Below are positions 38,539 to 47,620 of a stretch of DNA of 64,000 nt, piece by piece. Under the pieces are notes generated by a model, which worked only from the letters and a program-made list of their open reading frames with translations, ran no database searches and was not told where the DNA came from. Numbering within the stretch: the first letter of the stretch is position 1; each line of letters opens with the position of its first letter. The position numbers and the translations under genes are program-made. This DNA is from Stieleria mannarensis (lineage in GTDB: Bacteria > Planctomycetota > Planctomycetia > Pirellulales > Pirellulaceae): contig NZ_JACEHH010000040.1 of assembly GCF_014154935.1 (NCBI RefSeq), positions 17,133 to 81,132 of the forward strand. The letters run 5' to 3'.

Positions 38539-39765
38539 TCAGCGACCGATTTTTTCCAATCGGACGTCGTCGAAGTCCGCCTGGCCGGTCGCCCCGAACA
38601 GGCCGACCCGCAGAATCGCCTCGCGCGTCTTGATCGGCACCCGGATCAGCCGACTGTGCTGGCGCCAGTCTCGACTGCCGCGAAATGGGCCCAAATAATA
38701 CGTCCCCAGGTCGCTCCGCAGTTCGTCATACAGCGAGATCGCGATCATCGGCATCGCATCACTGCCCGGCCCCTTTTGAATGTCTTCGGTCCGAACGGTT
38801 CCACTCAAGCGAATCTGGGACACCTCGCGGCCGTCGATCGCGATCCCTTGCAGCAGGTGCGAATTGCGGCCGGGGGTTTCGTTGCGAAACCGGGCGTAGC
38901 GTTTGCCCTGGGGCGCTCGGTCGTCGGCCGACGATTCCACTTGGGTGACTTGGCGACCGTAATACCAACCGGGGACAAATTCCAGCAAGGAGGCTTCATC
39001 GCCCGAGGGGGCCGCTTCGAAGTCTCCGTTGACGGCCTCCGGATTGGCCGGATCCGGCAGGGTGGTGCGATTCTCTTCCGCTTCGCCGGTCATCGGCACA
39101 AACAGCGTCGGACGCAACGCTTCACGCTTCAATTTGCCATCGGTTTTGATCAGCCGATACAGGGTCTGTTGATAACGTTCCCCGACCGGGATGATCATCA
39201 CCCCGCCTTCGCGCAGTTGTTCCACCAAAGGCGTGGGCACCGATTCGGGGCTGCAGGTGACGATGATCTTGTCAAAGGGTGCCGCATCGGGCCAACCCAG
39301 AAACCCGTCGCCGATCTTGGTGGACACGTTTCCATAATCGAGTCGGGCCAGCGTTTCGGCGGCGCGCTCACCGAGCTCCCGCACGATCTCGATCGTGTAG
39401 ACATGCTCCACCAGCGGACTCAACACGGCCGCCTGGTATCCGCTGCCGGTTCCGATCTCCAGCACCTTGTCGGTCGATTGTGGCTGCAAGGCTTCGGTCA
39501 TCGAGGCGACGATGAACGGGCTGCTGATCGTTTGCGAGTGACCGATCGGCAGCGCCATGTCGTAATACGCCCGCGGCCACTGGCTCTTGGGCACAAACTC
39601 ATGACGGGGCGTGCGACGGATCGAATCCAACACCCGCGTGTCGGTCACACCGGCGGTCGCCACACGCTGGTCGACCAGCCGATCACGAGCGGCCTGGAAA
39701 CGATCGGCCGAGATGGCCGTGACGGTCCAGGCGAGTAGCATCACGATGGCGAGCGGTCGTCTCAT
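38539..39765 (-). CDS. Exported protein-L-isoaspartate O-methyltransferase with extra C-terminal domain
   Basis: 408 residues. A signal-peptide-like N-terminus (MRRPLAIVMLLAWTVTAISA) precedes a PCMT domain at about 22-215: YYDMALPIGHSQTISSPFIVA and the S-adenosylmethionine loop LEIGTGSGYQAAVLSPL are the family signatures. Residues about 245-408 are an extra beta-rich domain (FVPGWYYGRQVTQVE ... RIRVGLFGATGQADFDDVRLEK) that resembles a carbohydrate-binding jelly roll. Cytosolic PCMT repairs damaged Asp/Asn residues; an exported enzyme would need S-adenosylmethionine outside the cytoplasm, so either the signal acts as an anchor or the role differs. Confidence 0.85.
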   Translation of the reverse strand: MRRPLAIVMLLAWTVTAISADRFQAARDRLVDQRVATAGVTDTRVLDSIRRTPRHEFVPKSQWPRAYYDMALPIGHSQTISSPFIVASMTEALQPQSTDKVLEIGTGSGYQAAVLSPLVEHVYTIEIVRELGERAAETLARLDYGNVSTKIGDGFLGWPDAAPFDKIIVTCSPESVPTPLVEQLREGGVMIIPVGERYQQTLYRLIKTDGKLKREALRPTLFVPMTGEAEENRTTLPDPANPEAVNGDFEAAPSGDEASLLEFVPGWYYGRQVTQVESSADDRAPQGKRYARFRNETPGRNSHLLQGIAIDGREVSQIRLSGTVRTEDIQKGPGSDAMPMIAISLYDELRSDLGTYYLGPFRGSRDWRQHSRLIRVPIKTREAILRVGLFGATGQADFDDVRLEKIGR

Positions 39766-39843
39766 GGCAGCATAGGGTTTTGAAGGGTTGGAGTGGACAG
39801 GCTTCTGGTATTCCGCCTTGCCTTAAAAATTCGGGTCGGCGTC

Positions 39844-39868
39844 GTAGCGAAAGCCGCCAAGGCTTTCG
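39844..39868 (+). repeat. GTAG-hairpin (subfamily 2), left half of inverted pair
   Basis: GTAG, arm CGAAAGCC, loop GCCAA, arm GGCTTTCG: a perfect 8-bp stem. Confidence 0.75.
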
Positions 39869-39897
39869 GTCCCCGATGCGGCGCCACCGCGCCAGTG

Positions 39898-39922
39898 CGA
39901 AACTCTTGGCGAGTTCCGCTAC
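39898..39922 (-). repeat. GTAG-hairpin (subfamily 2), right half of inverted pair
   Basis: Read on the minus strand: GTAG, CGGAACTC, GCCAA, GAGTTTCG, with one G.T wobble. It pairs tail to tail with the copy at 39844, between two methyltransferase genes. Confidence 0.75.
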
Positions 39923-39969
39923 CAGAAAAATAATTTGCGGCGGAATCCTCAAAGCCCATCCGACCGGCG

Positions 39970-40740
39970 TCACATTCGTTTGACCGCGCGGGTGGCGATG
40001 AAGGTCGCGATGTGGTCGGACAACACATCGTCGCCTCCCCAGACGTCTTCCATTATATCGGTCAGCATCAATCCGGCGTCGAGTTGGCCGCCGATCAAAT
40101 CGGCGAGCGAGTGTCCGAAATCGATGGGGCGTTCCGGTCCGATGGTTTGTTCGCGTTCCTCGGGCGGAAGATCCAGATCGCTGTAGGGGATTTTGAACCG
40201 CACCTTCAGCTTTCCGCGATCCCGTTTGACGGCATCGAACAGAAAATTCACCGGCTGCATCATCCCGCTGATCAACGCCCCGTCCGGCCGCAGCACCCGC
40301 GCCGCTTCCCGCCAAACCGGACGGACGTCGCGGACGAAGTTGACCGAACAGGGATTGATGACAATGTCAAACTGTTCGCTGGCGATCGAGTTCAAATCGG
40401 CCATGTCGGCTTGGACCGTCTGGATCGTCAGCTGGTGTTCTTGAGCCAGCTTCTCATCGATCGCCAACTGACCGGCGCTGAAATCGACCACGGTCACGCG
40501 GCCGCCGGCGGCGGCCAGCAGGGGGCCTTGGTGCCCGCCCCCCGCTGCCAATGCCAGGATTGCTTTGTCGCGGACGTCTCCGATCCACGCCGCGGGGACC
40601 GGCTTGGTCGCGGTCAGGCGGATCGAAAATTTGCCGCGGCGAGCCGCTTGGATCTCGGATGCGGCCGCCGGCGTGAACCACTTTCGTCGGCTGGTCGCGA
40701 TGTTGTCCCAGGCTCGACGATTGAATTGAGTCGCGTCCAA
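39970..40740 (-). CDS. Class I SAM-dependent methyltransferase
   Basis: Cytoplasmic enzyme of 256 residues with a Methyltransf_11-type Rossmann core: ILALAAGGGHQGPLLAAAGGRVTVVDFS (motif I and the acidic end of strand 2) near 66-93, then MADLNSIASEQFDIVINPCSV, and ARVLRPDGALISG. Motif I is A-A-G-G-G-H rather than the usual E-x-G-x-G. The substrate cannot be told. It is separated by the subfamily-2 hairpin pair from the exported isoaspartyl methyltransferase and does not resemble it. Confidence 0.82.
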   Translation of the reverse strand: MDATQFNRRAWDNIATSRRKWFTPAAASEIQAARRGKFSIRLTATKPVPAAWIGDVRDKAILALAAGGGHQGPLLAAAGGRVTVVDFSAGQLAIDEKLAQEHQLTIQTVQADMADLNSIASEQFDIVINPCSVNFVRDVRPVWREAARVLRPDGALISGMMQPVNFLFDAVKRDRGKLKVRFKIPYSDLDLPPEEREQTIGPERPIDFGHSLADLIGGQLDAGLMLTDIMEDVWGGDDVLSDHIATFIATRAVKRM

Positions 40741-40881
40741 GAAAATCCCTCGCTGTGAATTGAAATCGGAATTCGGTTCTGCGTTTGATCGTTGAATCTA
40801 ATAGAATGGATCGCCCCTCGGCGGCGGAACCCAACGCTGCGGCACTCCCCTCCCCCTTTCTATCGCGTCCTCGCAATCGTC

Positions 40882-42258
40882 ATGTTGAACCTGACCGCTC
40901 GCGGAACGTCCCACACGTGTAACGGCACGACCCGAAGAGATTTTTTGCAAATCGGAACCTTGGGAGCGTTGGGGCTGGGGTTGCCCCAGTACCTGGCCGC
41001 CGCCGAGGGTGGCGTCGTGGATCCCCACAAGGACAATCGATCTTGCATCATGATCTTTAATCTGGGGGCGCCAAGTCAGTTGGACACGTTCGACATGAAG
41101 CCGGAGGCGCCCGCGGAAGTCCGTGGTCCCTTCCAAGCGATCTCGACCAAGGGCGATTTCCAACTCTCCGAAATCCTGCCGCGACACGCCGAGATTGCCG
41201 ACAAGTTTTCGATCATCCGTTCCTGCTATCACACCGCCGCGGCCGTGCACGATGCCGGTTGGCAGATGCTGCAAACCGGACGCCAATTCACCGGCGGTGT
41301 GAATTATCCGCACGCCGGAGCGGTGTTGCAGTACATGCGAGGACGCCGCAGTGATTTGCCGGCCCACGTGGTGCTGCCGGAAACGATGGGCCGTGGCGGA
41401 GGCAACTTGCCCAACGGTCAAGCCGGCGGCTTTTTGGGCAAGACCTACGATCCCTTTGCGTTGATGGCCGACCCGAGCAAACCGAATTTCAAAGTCCCCG
41501 ACCTGTTGCCGCCGCCGACCTTGGGCGATGTGCGGATCGATCGTCGACGAAGGATGCGGGCCGCGATCGAAGGCCGTATGAAGGAACTCGAAGCGACCGA
41601 GTCGGCCAAGATGCTGGACAAGAATTTTGAAGCCGCCTACCGGCTGATGAATAGCACGCAGGCGCGCGAAGCCTTCGATTTGACGAAAGAGCCGACGAAG
41701 GTGCGGGAGCGTTACGGCATGAACCGGTTCGGCCAGTGTTGCCTGTTGTCGCGACGCTTGATCGAAGCCGGCGTGCGTTTCGTCACCATCAACACGTTCC
41801 TGACCGTGTTCAACGAAGTCACCTGGGACATCCACGGCAGCAAGCCGTTTACGACCATCGAGGGCATGAAGAACATTGTCGCGCCGATGTACGACCAAGG
41901 TTACTCGGCGTTGCTGACCGACTTGGCCGACCGAGGAATGCTCGATGACACGCTGGTGTGTGGCTTGGCCGAATTCGGACGAACGCCCAAGGTCAATCCC
42001 GCCGGCGGCAGGGACCACTGGCCGCAATGTTTTTCGACCACGTTCGCCGGCGGCGGCGTGCAAGGCGGACGCGCGATCGGGGCGAGCGACCCGATCGGCG
42101 CCGTGCCCGCCGACCGACCGACGCAACCCGGCGAGTTGATCGCCACGGTCTTCCATTCACTTGGACTGGACCTGGAAGCCGAGATCCCCGGCCCCGGCGG
42201 CCGCCCGTTCCCGCTGGTCGATTTCGGAATGCGCGAGGTCAAAGAGTTGTTCGTGTGA
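40882..42258 (+). CDS. DUF1501 family protein with Tat signal
   Basis: 458 residues. ATG 40882 is preferred over an upstream in-frame TTG because a twin-arginine signal (TTRRDFLQIGTLGALGLGLPQYLAA) follows at the usual distance. The mature part is a DUF1501 protein, distantly related to the alkaline phosphatase / sulfatase superfamily: MIFNLGAPSQLDTFDMKP near the start, HDAGWQMLQTGRQF, LAEFGRTPKVN and GGRDHWPQCF with the metal-binding-like Asp and His. In planctomycetes DUF1501 genes are regularly paired with DUF1549/DUF1553 cytochrome-like genes, as here with the gene at 42604. The function of the pair is unknown. Confidence 0.9.
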   Translation: MLNLTARGTSHTCNGTTRRDFLQIGTLGALGLGLPQYLAAAEGGVVDPHKDNRSCIMIFNLGAPSQLDTFDMKPEAPAEVRGPFQAISTKGDFQLSEILPRHAEIADKFSIIRSCYHTAAAVHDAGWQMLQTGRQFTGGVNYPHAGAVLQYMRGRRSDLPAHVVLPETMGRGGGNLPNGQAGGFLGKTYDPFALMADPSKPNFKVPDLLPPPTLGDVRIDRRRRMRAAIEGRMKELEATESAKMLDKNFEAAYRLMNSTQAREAFDLTKEPTKVRERYGMNRFGQCCLLSRRLIEAGVRFVTINTFLTVFNEVTWDIHGSKPFTTIEGMKNIVAPMYDQGYSALLTDLADRGMLDDTLVCGLAEFGRTPKVNPAGGRDHWPQCFSTTFAGGGVQGGRAIGASDPIGAVPADRPTQPGELIATVFHSLGLDLEAEIPGPGGRPFPLVDFGMREVKELFV

Positions 42259-42276
42259 ACGTCCCGCCGCTTAGGA

Positions 42277-42299
42277 ATGCCGTGCGCAGCGAGCGGCAT
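42277..42299. repeat. Hairpin 18 bases after the DUF1501 stop codon
   Basis: ATGCCG (42277-42282) with CGGCAT (42294-42299) around TGCGCAGCGAG. It could act as a terminator or processing stem. The rest of the 345-base gap 42259-42603 holds the hairpin pair at 42497-42558 and no gene. Confidence 0.4.
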
Positions 42300-42496
42300 G
42301 CGGATCAACTTTTAAAAAAATACTTCTTAGCGGGGAAGTGTTAAAGCCCTTTCCAATCAACGACTCAAAATCCGTGCGGCCTCCTCCTGCGAGGATTTCG
42401 TCACGGCTTGGATGAAGCCGCCGTTTAACTTGGTGCATATTCTCGCATTCCTTTTCCTACCTCCCCAACGCGTCTGATGAGACCATTATCGAAGTT

Positions 42497-42520
42497 GTAG
42501 CTACCTTCGCCAGAAGGTGG
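42497..42520 (+). repeat. GTAG-hairpin (subfamily 1, CT arm), left half of inverted pair
   Basis: GTAG, CTACCTTC, GCCA, GAAGGTGG, upstream of the DUF1549/DUF1553 gene. Confidence 0.8.
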
Positions 42521-42534
42521 ATTCCCCGGGCTTC

Positions 42535-42558
42535 CCACGCTCTGGCGAGCGTAGCTAC
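42535..42558 (-). repeat. GTAG-hairpin (subfamily 1, GC arm), right half of inverted pair
   Basis: Read on the minus strand: GTAG, CTACGCTC, GCCA, GAGCGTGG. As at 25869-25931, one partner has the CT arm and the other the GC arm. It ends 45 bases before the next start codon. Confidence 0.8.
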
Positions 42559-42603
42559 TGAACGATCGTCTTTCCTGCCCCCATCCCTCCCCAGAACCTC
42601 ATC

Positions 42604-45108
42604 ATGCGACAACGTTTGAATTCGTTTTGTTTGTTGTTCCTCGCGGCCGCACTCTCGCTCGTTTGCCCGAATCCTGTGTCGGCCGACGGTGCGGGTTTCG
42701 CCGTGCTGCCGCGGACGGTTCAACTTTTCGGCAGCGAAGGCCGACAACGGGTTTCGATCGTCTCGGTTCGTGATCAATTGCCGTCGTCGGTGCTCGATCC
42801 GCGGCGGTACAGCATCACGATCACCGACCCAGCGGTTGCGACGATTCGTGACGGTATCGTGACGGCGGTGTCCGACGGCGAAACGACGCTGGAGTGCAAG
42901 GTCGGCGACGACGTCACGCGTGTCCCCGTGGTCGTCACGGGCACCGGGGCGGAGCACCGTTGGAGTTTCCGAAATGATGTCCAATCGGTGCTGGCCAAGG
43001 CGGGCTGTAACATGGGCGCGTGTCACGGCGCGCTGGCCGGAAAAGGCGGTTTTCGACTTTCGCTGCGCGGCTACGACTGCCAACAGGACTTTTTGTCGAT
43101 CACGCGCGAGGCTCGGGGACGACGCATTGAGATGGCGGACCCGGGACGCAGTTTGGTGTTGGCCAAACCGACCGGCGCCCTGCCGCACAAAGGCGGGCTG
43201 CGACTGGATGTCGATTCGCGCGACTATCGGGTGATCAGTGAATGGATCGCCGACGGCGCCGCCCCGCCCGCCGCAGATGATCCGTCGCTGCAAAAGATCA
43301 CGGTGGTGCCGGAAAACGCGATGCTGTCGCCGGGCGATACGTCTCAGGTCTTGGTCAGTGCCCACTACGACGACGGACGTGTCGTCGATGTCACCCACTG
43401 GGCGAAATTCACCGCGACCGACGAAGCCGTCGCCGGGATCGATGACAACGGCCGGGCCGTCGTGCGGGGAAGCGGTGAAGCCGCCGTCTTGGTCTGGTTC
43501 GGCAGCAAGGTCGTGTTGGCGCGGATGACCGTGCCCTTTGATCACGACGCACCGGCCAACCGCTACGACAACGCACCGCGACGAAATTTCATCGACCAAG
43601 AAAACCTGGCGCAGCTGAAAACACTGCGGTTGCTGCCCTCACCACGCTCGAGCGATGAAACCTTCTTGCGACGTTCGACGCTGGACACGATCGGACGCTT
43701 GCCGACGCCGGAAGAGCGACGGCTGTACCTGGAATCCGACCCACGAGATCGTCGCGACGCTTGGATCGAACGCTTGCTCGCCAGCGACGATTTCGTGTCC
43801 TATTGGGCGTACAAGTGGTCCGACATGCTGTTGATTAATGGCACACGTTTGCGACCGATCGCGGTGAAGACGTATTACGCTTGGGTCAGAGACCGCGTGC
43901 AAGCGAACCAGCCCTGGGACGAATTTGTCCGCGAGATTTTGACCGCTACGGGGCGCAGCGACGAAAACGGCGCCACCAATTTTTACGCGTTGCATCAATC
44001 GCCCGAGGACATGACCGAAAACGCATGCCAGGCGTTTATGGGGCTCTCGATCGGATGCGCCAAATGCCACAACCACCCGCTGGAAAAATGGACCAACGAC
44101 CAATACTACGCGATGGCCAACCTGTTCGCCCGCGTCCGCGCCAAAGGCTGGGGCGGGGACGGCCGCAACGGCGACGGATTGCGAACGCTGTACGTTTCCA
44201 CGACCGGCGAATTGATCCAGCCCAATCGCGGCAAACCCCAACCGCCGGCCCCGCTGGACGCCGATCCGATCGCGTTGGATGATCCCGGCGATCGACGGCA
44301 AGTGCTGGCCCGCTGGATGACCGATCCGGACAATCCGTACTTTGCCCGTTCGATCAGCAACCGAATCTGGGCCAACTTCTTCGGCCGCGGCTTGGTCGAG
44401 CAAGTCGACGATCTGCGGCTCAGCAACCCGGCATCCAACGAATCCCTGCTGACCGCACTCAGTGCTCACTTGATCGACGTCGACTTTGATCTGAAACAAT
44501 TGATGCGGACGATCCTGCAAAGCGAAACCTACCAACGCAGCAGCGTCCCGTTGGCCGAAAACCAAAGCGAATCGAAATACCACAGCCGGTACTATCCGCG
44601 ACGATTGATGGCCGAGGTCCTGCTGGATTCGATCGACCAGGTACTCGGCACATCGACGACGTTCAACGAGTTGGCGTTTCCGGGCGCAGATCGCCAAAAG
44701 ACAGACTTCTATGAAACCGGAACCCGCGCGATCGAACTGTTCGACGCCTCGGTCAACTCGTACTTCCTGAAAACGTTCGGCCGCAACCCACGCGAGATCA
44801 CGTGTGAATGCGAACGCAGCGACCAGCCCAGCATGGTTCAGGTGCTGCACCTGTCAAACGGCGACACGCTGAACCCGAAGCTGGCCGCAAAGCAAAACGT
44901 GTTGACCGAAGCGGTCGGCAAGGGGCTGGATGATGAAGCGATCATCCGCGAATTGTTCCTGCGCGGATTGGCCCGCGAGCCCCAGGCCGAGGAGATGAAG
45001 ACGTTGTTGGGTGTGCTGGGCGAGTACGGTGATGACGATCGGATGACGGGGCTACAGGATGTCGCCTGGAGCGTGCTGACCAGCACCGAGTTTACATTCA
45101 ATCACTGA
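42604..45108 (+). CDS. DUF1549/DUF1553 cytochrome-like exported protein with Ig-like domain
   Basis: Exported protein of 834 residues with a signal peptide ending near VSADG. Residues about 28-115 are a bacterial Ig-like (BIG2) domain (ITITDPAVATIRDGIVTAVSDGETTLEC). A haem-c-like motif region follows (CNMGACHG near 139). A second BIG2-like stretch (about 235-300) precedes DUF1549 (LRRSTLDTIGRLPTPEE; CAKCHNHP near 486) and DUF1553 (ARSISNRIWANFFGRGLVE; YYPRRLMAEVLLDSIDQVL). CAKCH is a complete c-type haem motif; CNMGACHG has one residue too many and may bind haem differently. Likely a periplasmic redox partner of the DUF1501 protein. The last 11 bases overlap the convergent gene. Confidence 0.9.
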   Translation: MRQRLNSFCLLFLAAALSLVCPNPVSADGAGFAVLPRTVQLFGSEGRQRVSIVSVRDQLPSSVLDPRRYSITITDPAVATIRDGIVTAVSDGETTLECKVGDDVTRVPVVVTGTGAEHRWSFRNDVQSVLAKAGCNMGACHGALAGKGGFRLSLRGYDCQQDFLSITREARGRRIEMADPGRSLVLAKPTGALPHKGGLRLDVDSRDYRVISEWIADGAAPPAADDPSLQKITVVPENAMLSPGDTSQVLVSAHYDDGRVVDVTHWAKFTATDEAVAGIDDNGRAVVRGSGEAAVLVWFGSKVVLARMTVPFDHDAPANRYDNAPRRNFIDQENLAQLKTLRLLPSPRSSDETFLRRSTLDTIGRLPTPEERRLYLESDPRDRRDAWIERLLASDDFVSYWAYKWSDMLLINGTRLRPIAVKTYYAWVRDRVQANQPWDEFVREILTATGRSDENGATNFYALHQSPEDMTENACQAFMGLSIGCAKCHNHPLEKWTNDQYYAMANLFARVRAKGWGGDGRNGDGLRTLYVSTTGELIQPNRGKPQPPAPLDADPIALDDPGDRRQVLARWMTDPDNPYFARSISNRIWANFFGRGLVEQVDDLRLSNPASNESLLTALSAHLIDVDFDLKQLMRTILQSETYQRSSVPLAENQSESKYHSRYYPRRLMAEVLLDSIDQVLGTSTTFNELAFPGADRQKTDFYETGTRAIELFDASVNSYFLKTFGRNPREITCECERSDQPSMVQVLHLSNGDTLNPKLAAKQNVLTEAVGKGLDDEAIIRELFLRGLAREPQAEEMKTLLGVLGEYGDDDRMTGLQDVAWSVLTSTEFTFNH

Positions 45109-46384
45109 AACGCAACTCGCCGCCGACGATCGTGTGCCGGACCCGGCCGATCAATTCCATGCCGGCAAACGGCGTGCTGATGCAAGTCGACCGAAACTGA
45201 CTCGGATCCACCTTCCATCCCGCGTTGGGATCGATCACGGTGACGTCGGCCGGACGACCGTTGCCGAGCGTGCCGGCATCCAACCCGGCGATCTGAGCCG
45301 GGCGCGTCGACATGCGGTCGATCAATTCGATCCAATCCAACGTTCCGGTCCGCACCAGTGCCGTCGCCGCCGTGGCCAACGCGGTTTCCAGCGACGAGAT
45401 CCCGAACGGTGATTGATCCAGGTCGTTCATCATCTTTTCGCGACTGCGCGGCATGTGCCCCGATTGAATCGCATCGATCGTCTTGTCCTTGACCGCCTGG
45501 CAAAGCGTCGCGACGTGACTGGGGCTGCGGAGCGGCGGATGAACTTTGAATCGCGATTCATAGGATCGCATCGTCGCGTCGCTGAGCATCAAGTTGTGCG
45601 GGCAAGCCGAGGCGGTCACCACGACGCCGCGTGATTTCACACGGCGCAGCATGTCGACCGCACCCATGGTGCTGACCGGTCCGACGTGCAAACGCCCGTC
45701 GGTCGCTTCGGCCAGACGCACATCGCGGGCAACCGCCAAGTCCTCCGCTTCGGTCGGCAGTCCTTTCAAACCCAACACCAGCGATACCTGCCCGTCATGC
45801 ATCACCCCGCCCAGTGCCATCTCGGGAACCTCGGGCGAATCGATCACCGGACGACCGAGCATGCGGCAATACTCCAAGGCACGTTTCAGCAGCGCGTCGC
45901 TGGGGGCGGCGCGTGGGGCATCGCTGAACGCCACCGCGCCGGCTTCGGCCAACAACCCCAACTCGGCCATCTGTTTTCCCTTGCGGCCCTTGCTGAGACA
46001 GCCGACGACGTGGACGCGTGCGCCGCGAGCCTGGGTGGCTTTCTGGCGGACGAACTCCACTGCACCGTGCGAATCGATCACCGGGTCGGTGCTCGATGCT
46101 GCCAAGATCGACGTGTAACCGCCGGCCAGCGCCGCATGCGAACCGCTGTGCACCGTTTCGTCTTCCTCGAAGCCCGGCTCCCGCAACTCGACTCCCAGAT
46201 CGACCAACCCCGGCGCGACCAGACAGCCGCCGGCGTCGATCACGTCACAGTCCTGGGGCAGGTCGCCGTCGCTGGGATCGATCGCCGCGATCACTCCGTC
46301 GGCCAGCAGGATCCGGCCGCCACGGTTCAAGTTTTGACTCGGGTCGATCAACGTCCCGTTTTCGATCAGCAGTGGCTTTTTCAT
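45098..46384 (-). CDS. Dihydroorotase homologue lacking metal ligands (PyrC-prime-like)
   Basis: 428 residues, full length for a class I dihydroorotase and clearly of that family (LVAPGLVDLGVELREPGFE, GVMHDGQVSLVLGLKGLP, KVHPPLRS). The catalytic positions are gone: D-x-H-x-H reads DLGVE, the carbamylation/His region VIDSPEV replaces A-H-C-E-D, HVGPVST replaces H-V-C-H-I-S-T, and QSGHMPR replaces A-T-D-H-A-P-H. It therefore should not hydrolyse dihydroorotate. Its ATG shares a base with the pyrB stop (TGATG at 46386-46382), implying coupled translation. In Pseudomonas an inactive PyrC-prime is needed to assemble active aspartate transcarbamoylase; the same role is the best guess. Automatic pipelines would probably label it pyrC. 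Confidence 0.9.
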   Translation of the reverse strand: MKKPLLIENGTLIDPSQNLNRGGRILLADGVIAAIDPSDGDLPQDCDVIDAGGCLVAPGLVDLGVELREPGFEEDETVHSGSHAALAGGYTSILAASSTDPVIDSHGAVEFVRQKATQARGARVHVVGCLSKGRKGKQMAELGLLAEAGAVAFSDAPRAAPSDALLKRALEYCRMLGRPVIDSPEVPEMALGGVMHDGQVSLVLGLKGLPTEAEDLAVARDVRLAEATDGRLHVGPVSTMGAVDMLRRVKSRGVVVTASACPHNLMLSDATMRSYESRFKVHPPLRSPSHVATLCQAVKDKTIDAIQSGHMPRSREKMMNDLDQSPFGISSLETALATAATALVRTGTLDWIELIDRMSTRPAQIAGLDAGTLGNGRPADVTVIDPNAGWKVDPSQFRSTCISTPFAGMELIGRVRHTIVGGELRFSD

Positions 46385-47400
46385 CAGTCGCTTTTGTTTC
46401 CTTCGTTTGCCTTCACTTCAAACGATCCGCTGCTCCGACCGGCATGCCGGTCATCGGCGACCGACAGCAAGTACAGGGCGGACATGCGAACGGCGATTCC
46501 GTTGGTGACTTGTTCCAGGATGACCGAATGCGGACCGTCGGCGACTTCTGGAGTGATCTCCACGCCGCGATTGATCGGGCCGGGCGCCATGATCAGGATG
46601 TTGTCCTTGGCGTGACGCATTCGGGTCGCGTTCATGGCGTACAGCGCCGCGTATTCGCGGACGCTGGGGAATGGCCGTGCGTCTTGCCGTTCAAATTGAA
46701 TCCGCAGCAGGTTCAAGACGTCGCAGCGGGGCAGGATTTCGTCCAAGTGGTGGGCCACTTCAAAACCCAGTTCCTGCCAGCGCGGGCTGACCAGGGTCGG
46801 CGGCCCGCAGATGATCACGTGGGCACCCAACTTTTTCAGTCCCCAAATGTTACTCCGCGCGGTGCGGCTGTGGGCGATGTCGCCGACCAGTGCAACCGTC
46901 AATCCGTCCAAGTTGCCGCGGTGTTGGCGGATCGTCAGCAGGTCCAGCAAACCTTGGGTGGGATGTTCGTGCGGACCATCCCCGGCGTTCAAAACGCAGC
47001 ACCCAAGTTCTCGAGCCAGCAGGTTCGCCGTCCCGGGGGTGGAATGACGGGTGACCACCCAGTCCACCCCCATCGCTTCGATCGTCTTGGCCGTGTCGGC
47101 AAACGTTTCGCCCTTGGCCGTGCTGGAACCGGTCGACCCGAATTCGACCGTGTCGGCGCCCAGGCGTTTGGCCGCCAGTGAAAAACTGTTGCGGGTCCGC
47201 GTGCTGTTCTCGAAAAACAAATTCGCACACGTCTTGCCGCTCAGCAGCGCCAATTTGCGGCGACACCCCTCGGTCGCCTCCTTCAGCCGTTGGGCGACGT
47301 CCAGCAACAGGGTGATTTCTTCGGCAGACAGGGATTCCAAATCCAACAAGTGCCGGCGATCCCAACGCTCCGTATACGATGTCAAATCAGGCACGCTCAT
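46384..47400 (-). CDS. pyrB: Aspartate carbamoyltransferase catalytic subunit
   Basis: Second enzyme of pyrimidine synthesis: carbamoyl phosphate plus aspartate gives carbamoyl aspartate, in the cytoplasm. 338 residues from ATG 47400; an in-frame TTG three bases upstream is less likely. Carbamoyl-phosphate and aspartate sites are intact: [16 protein letters not shown] near 63-78, [15 protein letters not shown] near 92, [12 protein letters not shown] near 146, and [12 protein letters not shown] near 282. The C-terminus carries a short polar tail. No PyrI regulatory subunit is near; the coupled, inactive dihydroorotase homologue is likely its structural partner. Confidence 0.95.
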   Translation of the reverse strand: MSVPDLTSYTERWDRRHLLDLESLSAEEITLLLDVAQRLKEATEGCRRKLALLSGKTCANLFFENSTRTRNSFSLAAKRLGADTVEFGSTGSSTAKGETFADTAKTIEAMGVDWVVTRHSTPGTANLLARELGCCVLNAGDGPHEHPTQGLLDLLTIRQHRGNLDGLTVALVGDIAHSRTARSNIWGLKKLGAHVIICGPPTLVSPRWQELGFEVAHHLDEILPRCDVLNLLRIQFERQDARPFPSVREYAALYAMNATRMRHAKDNILIMAPGPINRGVEITPEVADGPHSVILEQVTNGIAVRMSALYLLSVADDRHAGRSSGSFEVKANEGNKSD

Positions 47401-47552
47401 CAACCACCTCGCTCCGTGACCAGCCGTTTCAACAATCCAAAGGCCATACGGACCGTAAGATTAATGAATTGATGGCAAATCCGCGAGCGGGCGATGATCC
47501 AAGTGTGGGATCGTCTTCCAGCCTGTCGTCTCTCGATCCGAACGCCTCCCCC

Positions 47553-47577
47553 GTAGCGGAACTCGCCAAGGGTTTCG
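47553..47577 (+). repeat. GTAG-hairpin (subfamily 2), left half of inverted pair
   Basis: GTAG, CGGAACTC, GCCAA, GGGTTTCG; two of the eight pairs are G.T wobbles. It lies upstream of pyrB. Confidence 0.7.
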
Positions 47578-47595
47578 CTCCCGCACGAACCGCGG

Positions 47596-47620
47596 CGAAA
47601 GCCTTCGCGGCTTCCGCTAC
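47596..47620 (-). repeat. GTAG-hairpin (subfamily 2), right half, supplying a stop codon
   Basis: Read on the minus strand: GTAG, CGGAAGCC, GCGAA, GGCTTTCG. The TAG inside its GTAG (47619-47617) is the stop codon of the DUF423 gene, so the element has inserted at, or created, the end of that reading frame. Confidence 0.7.
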
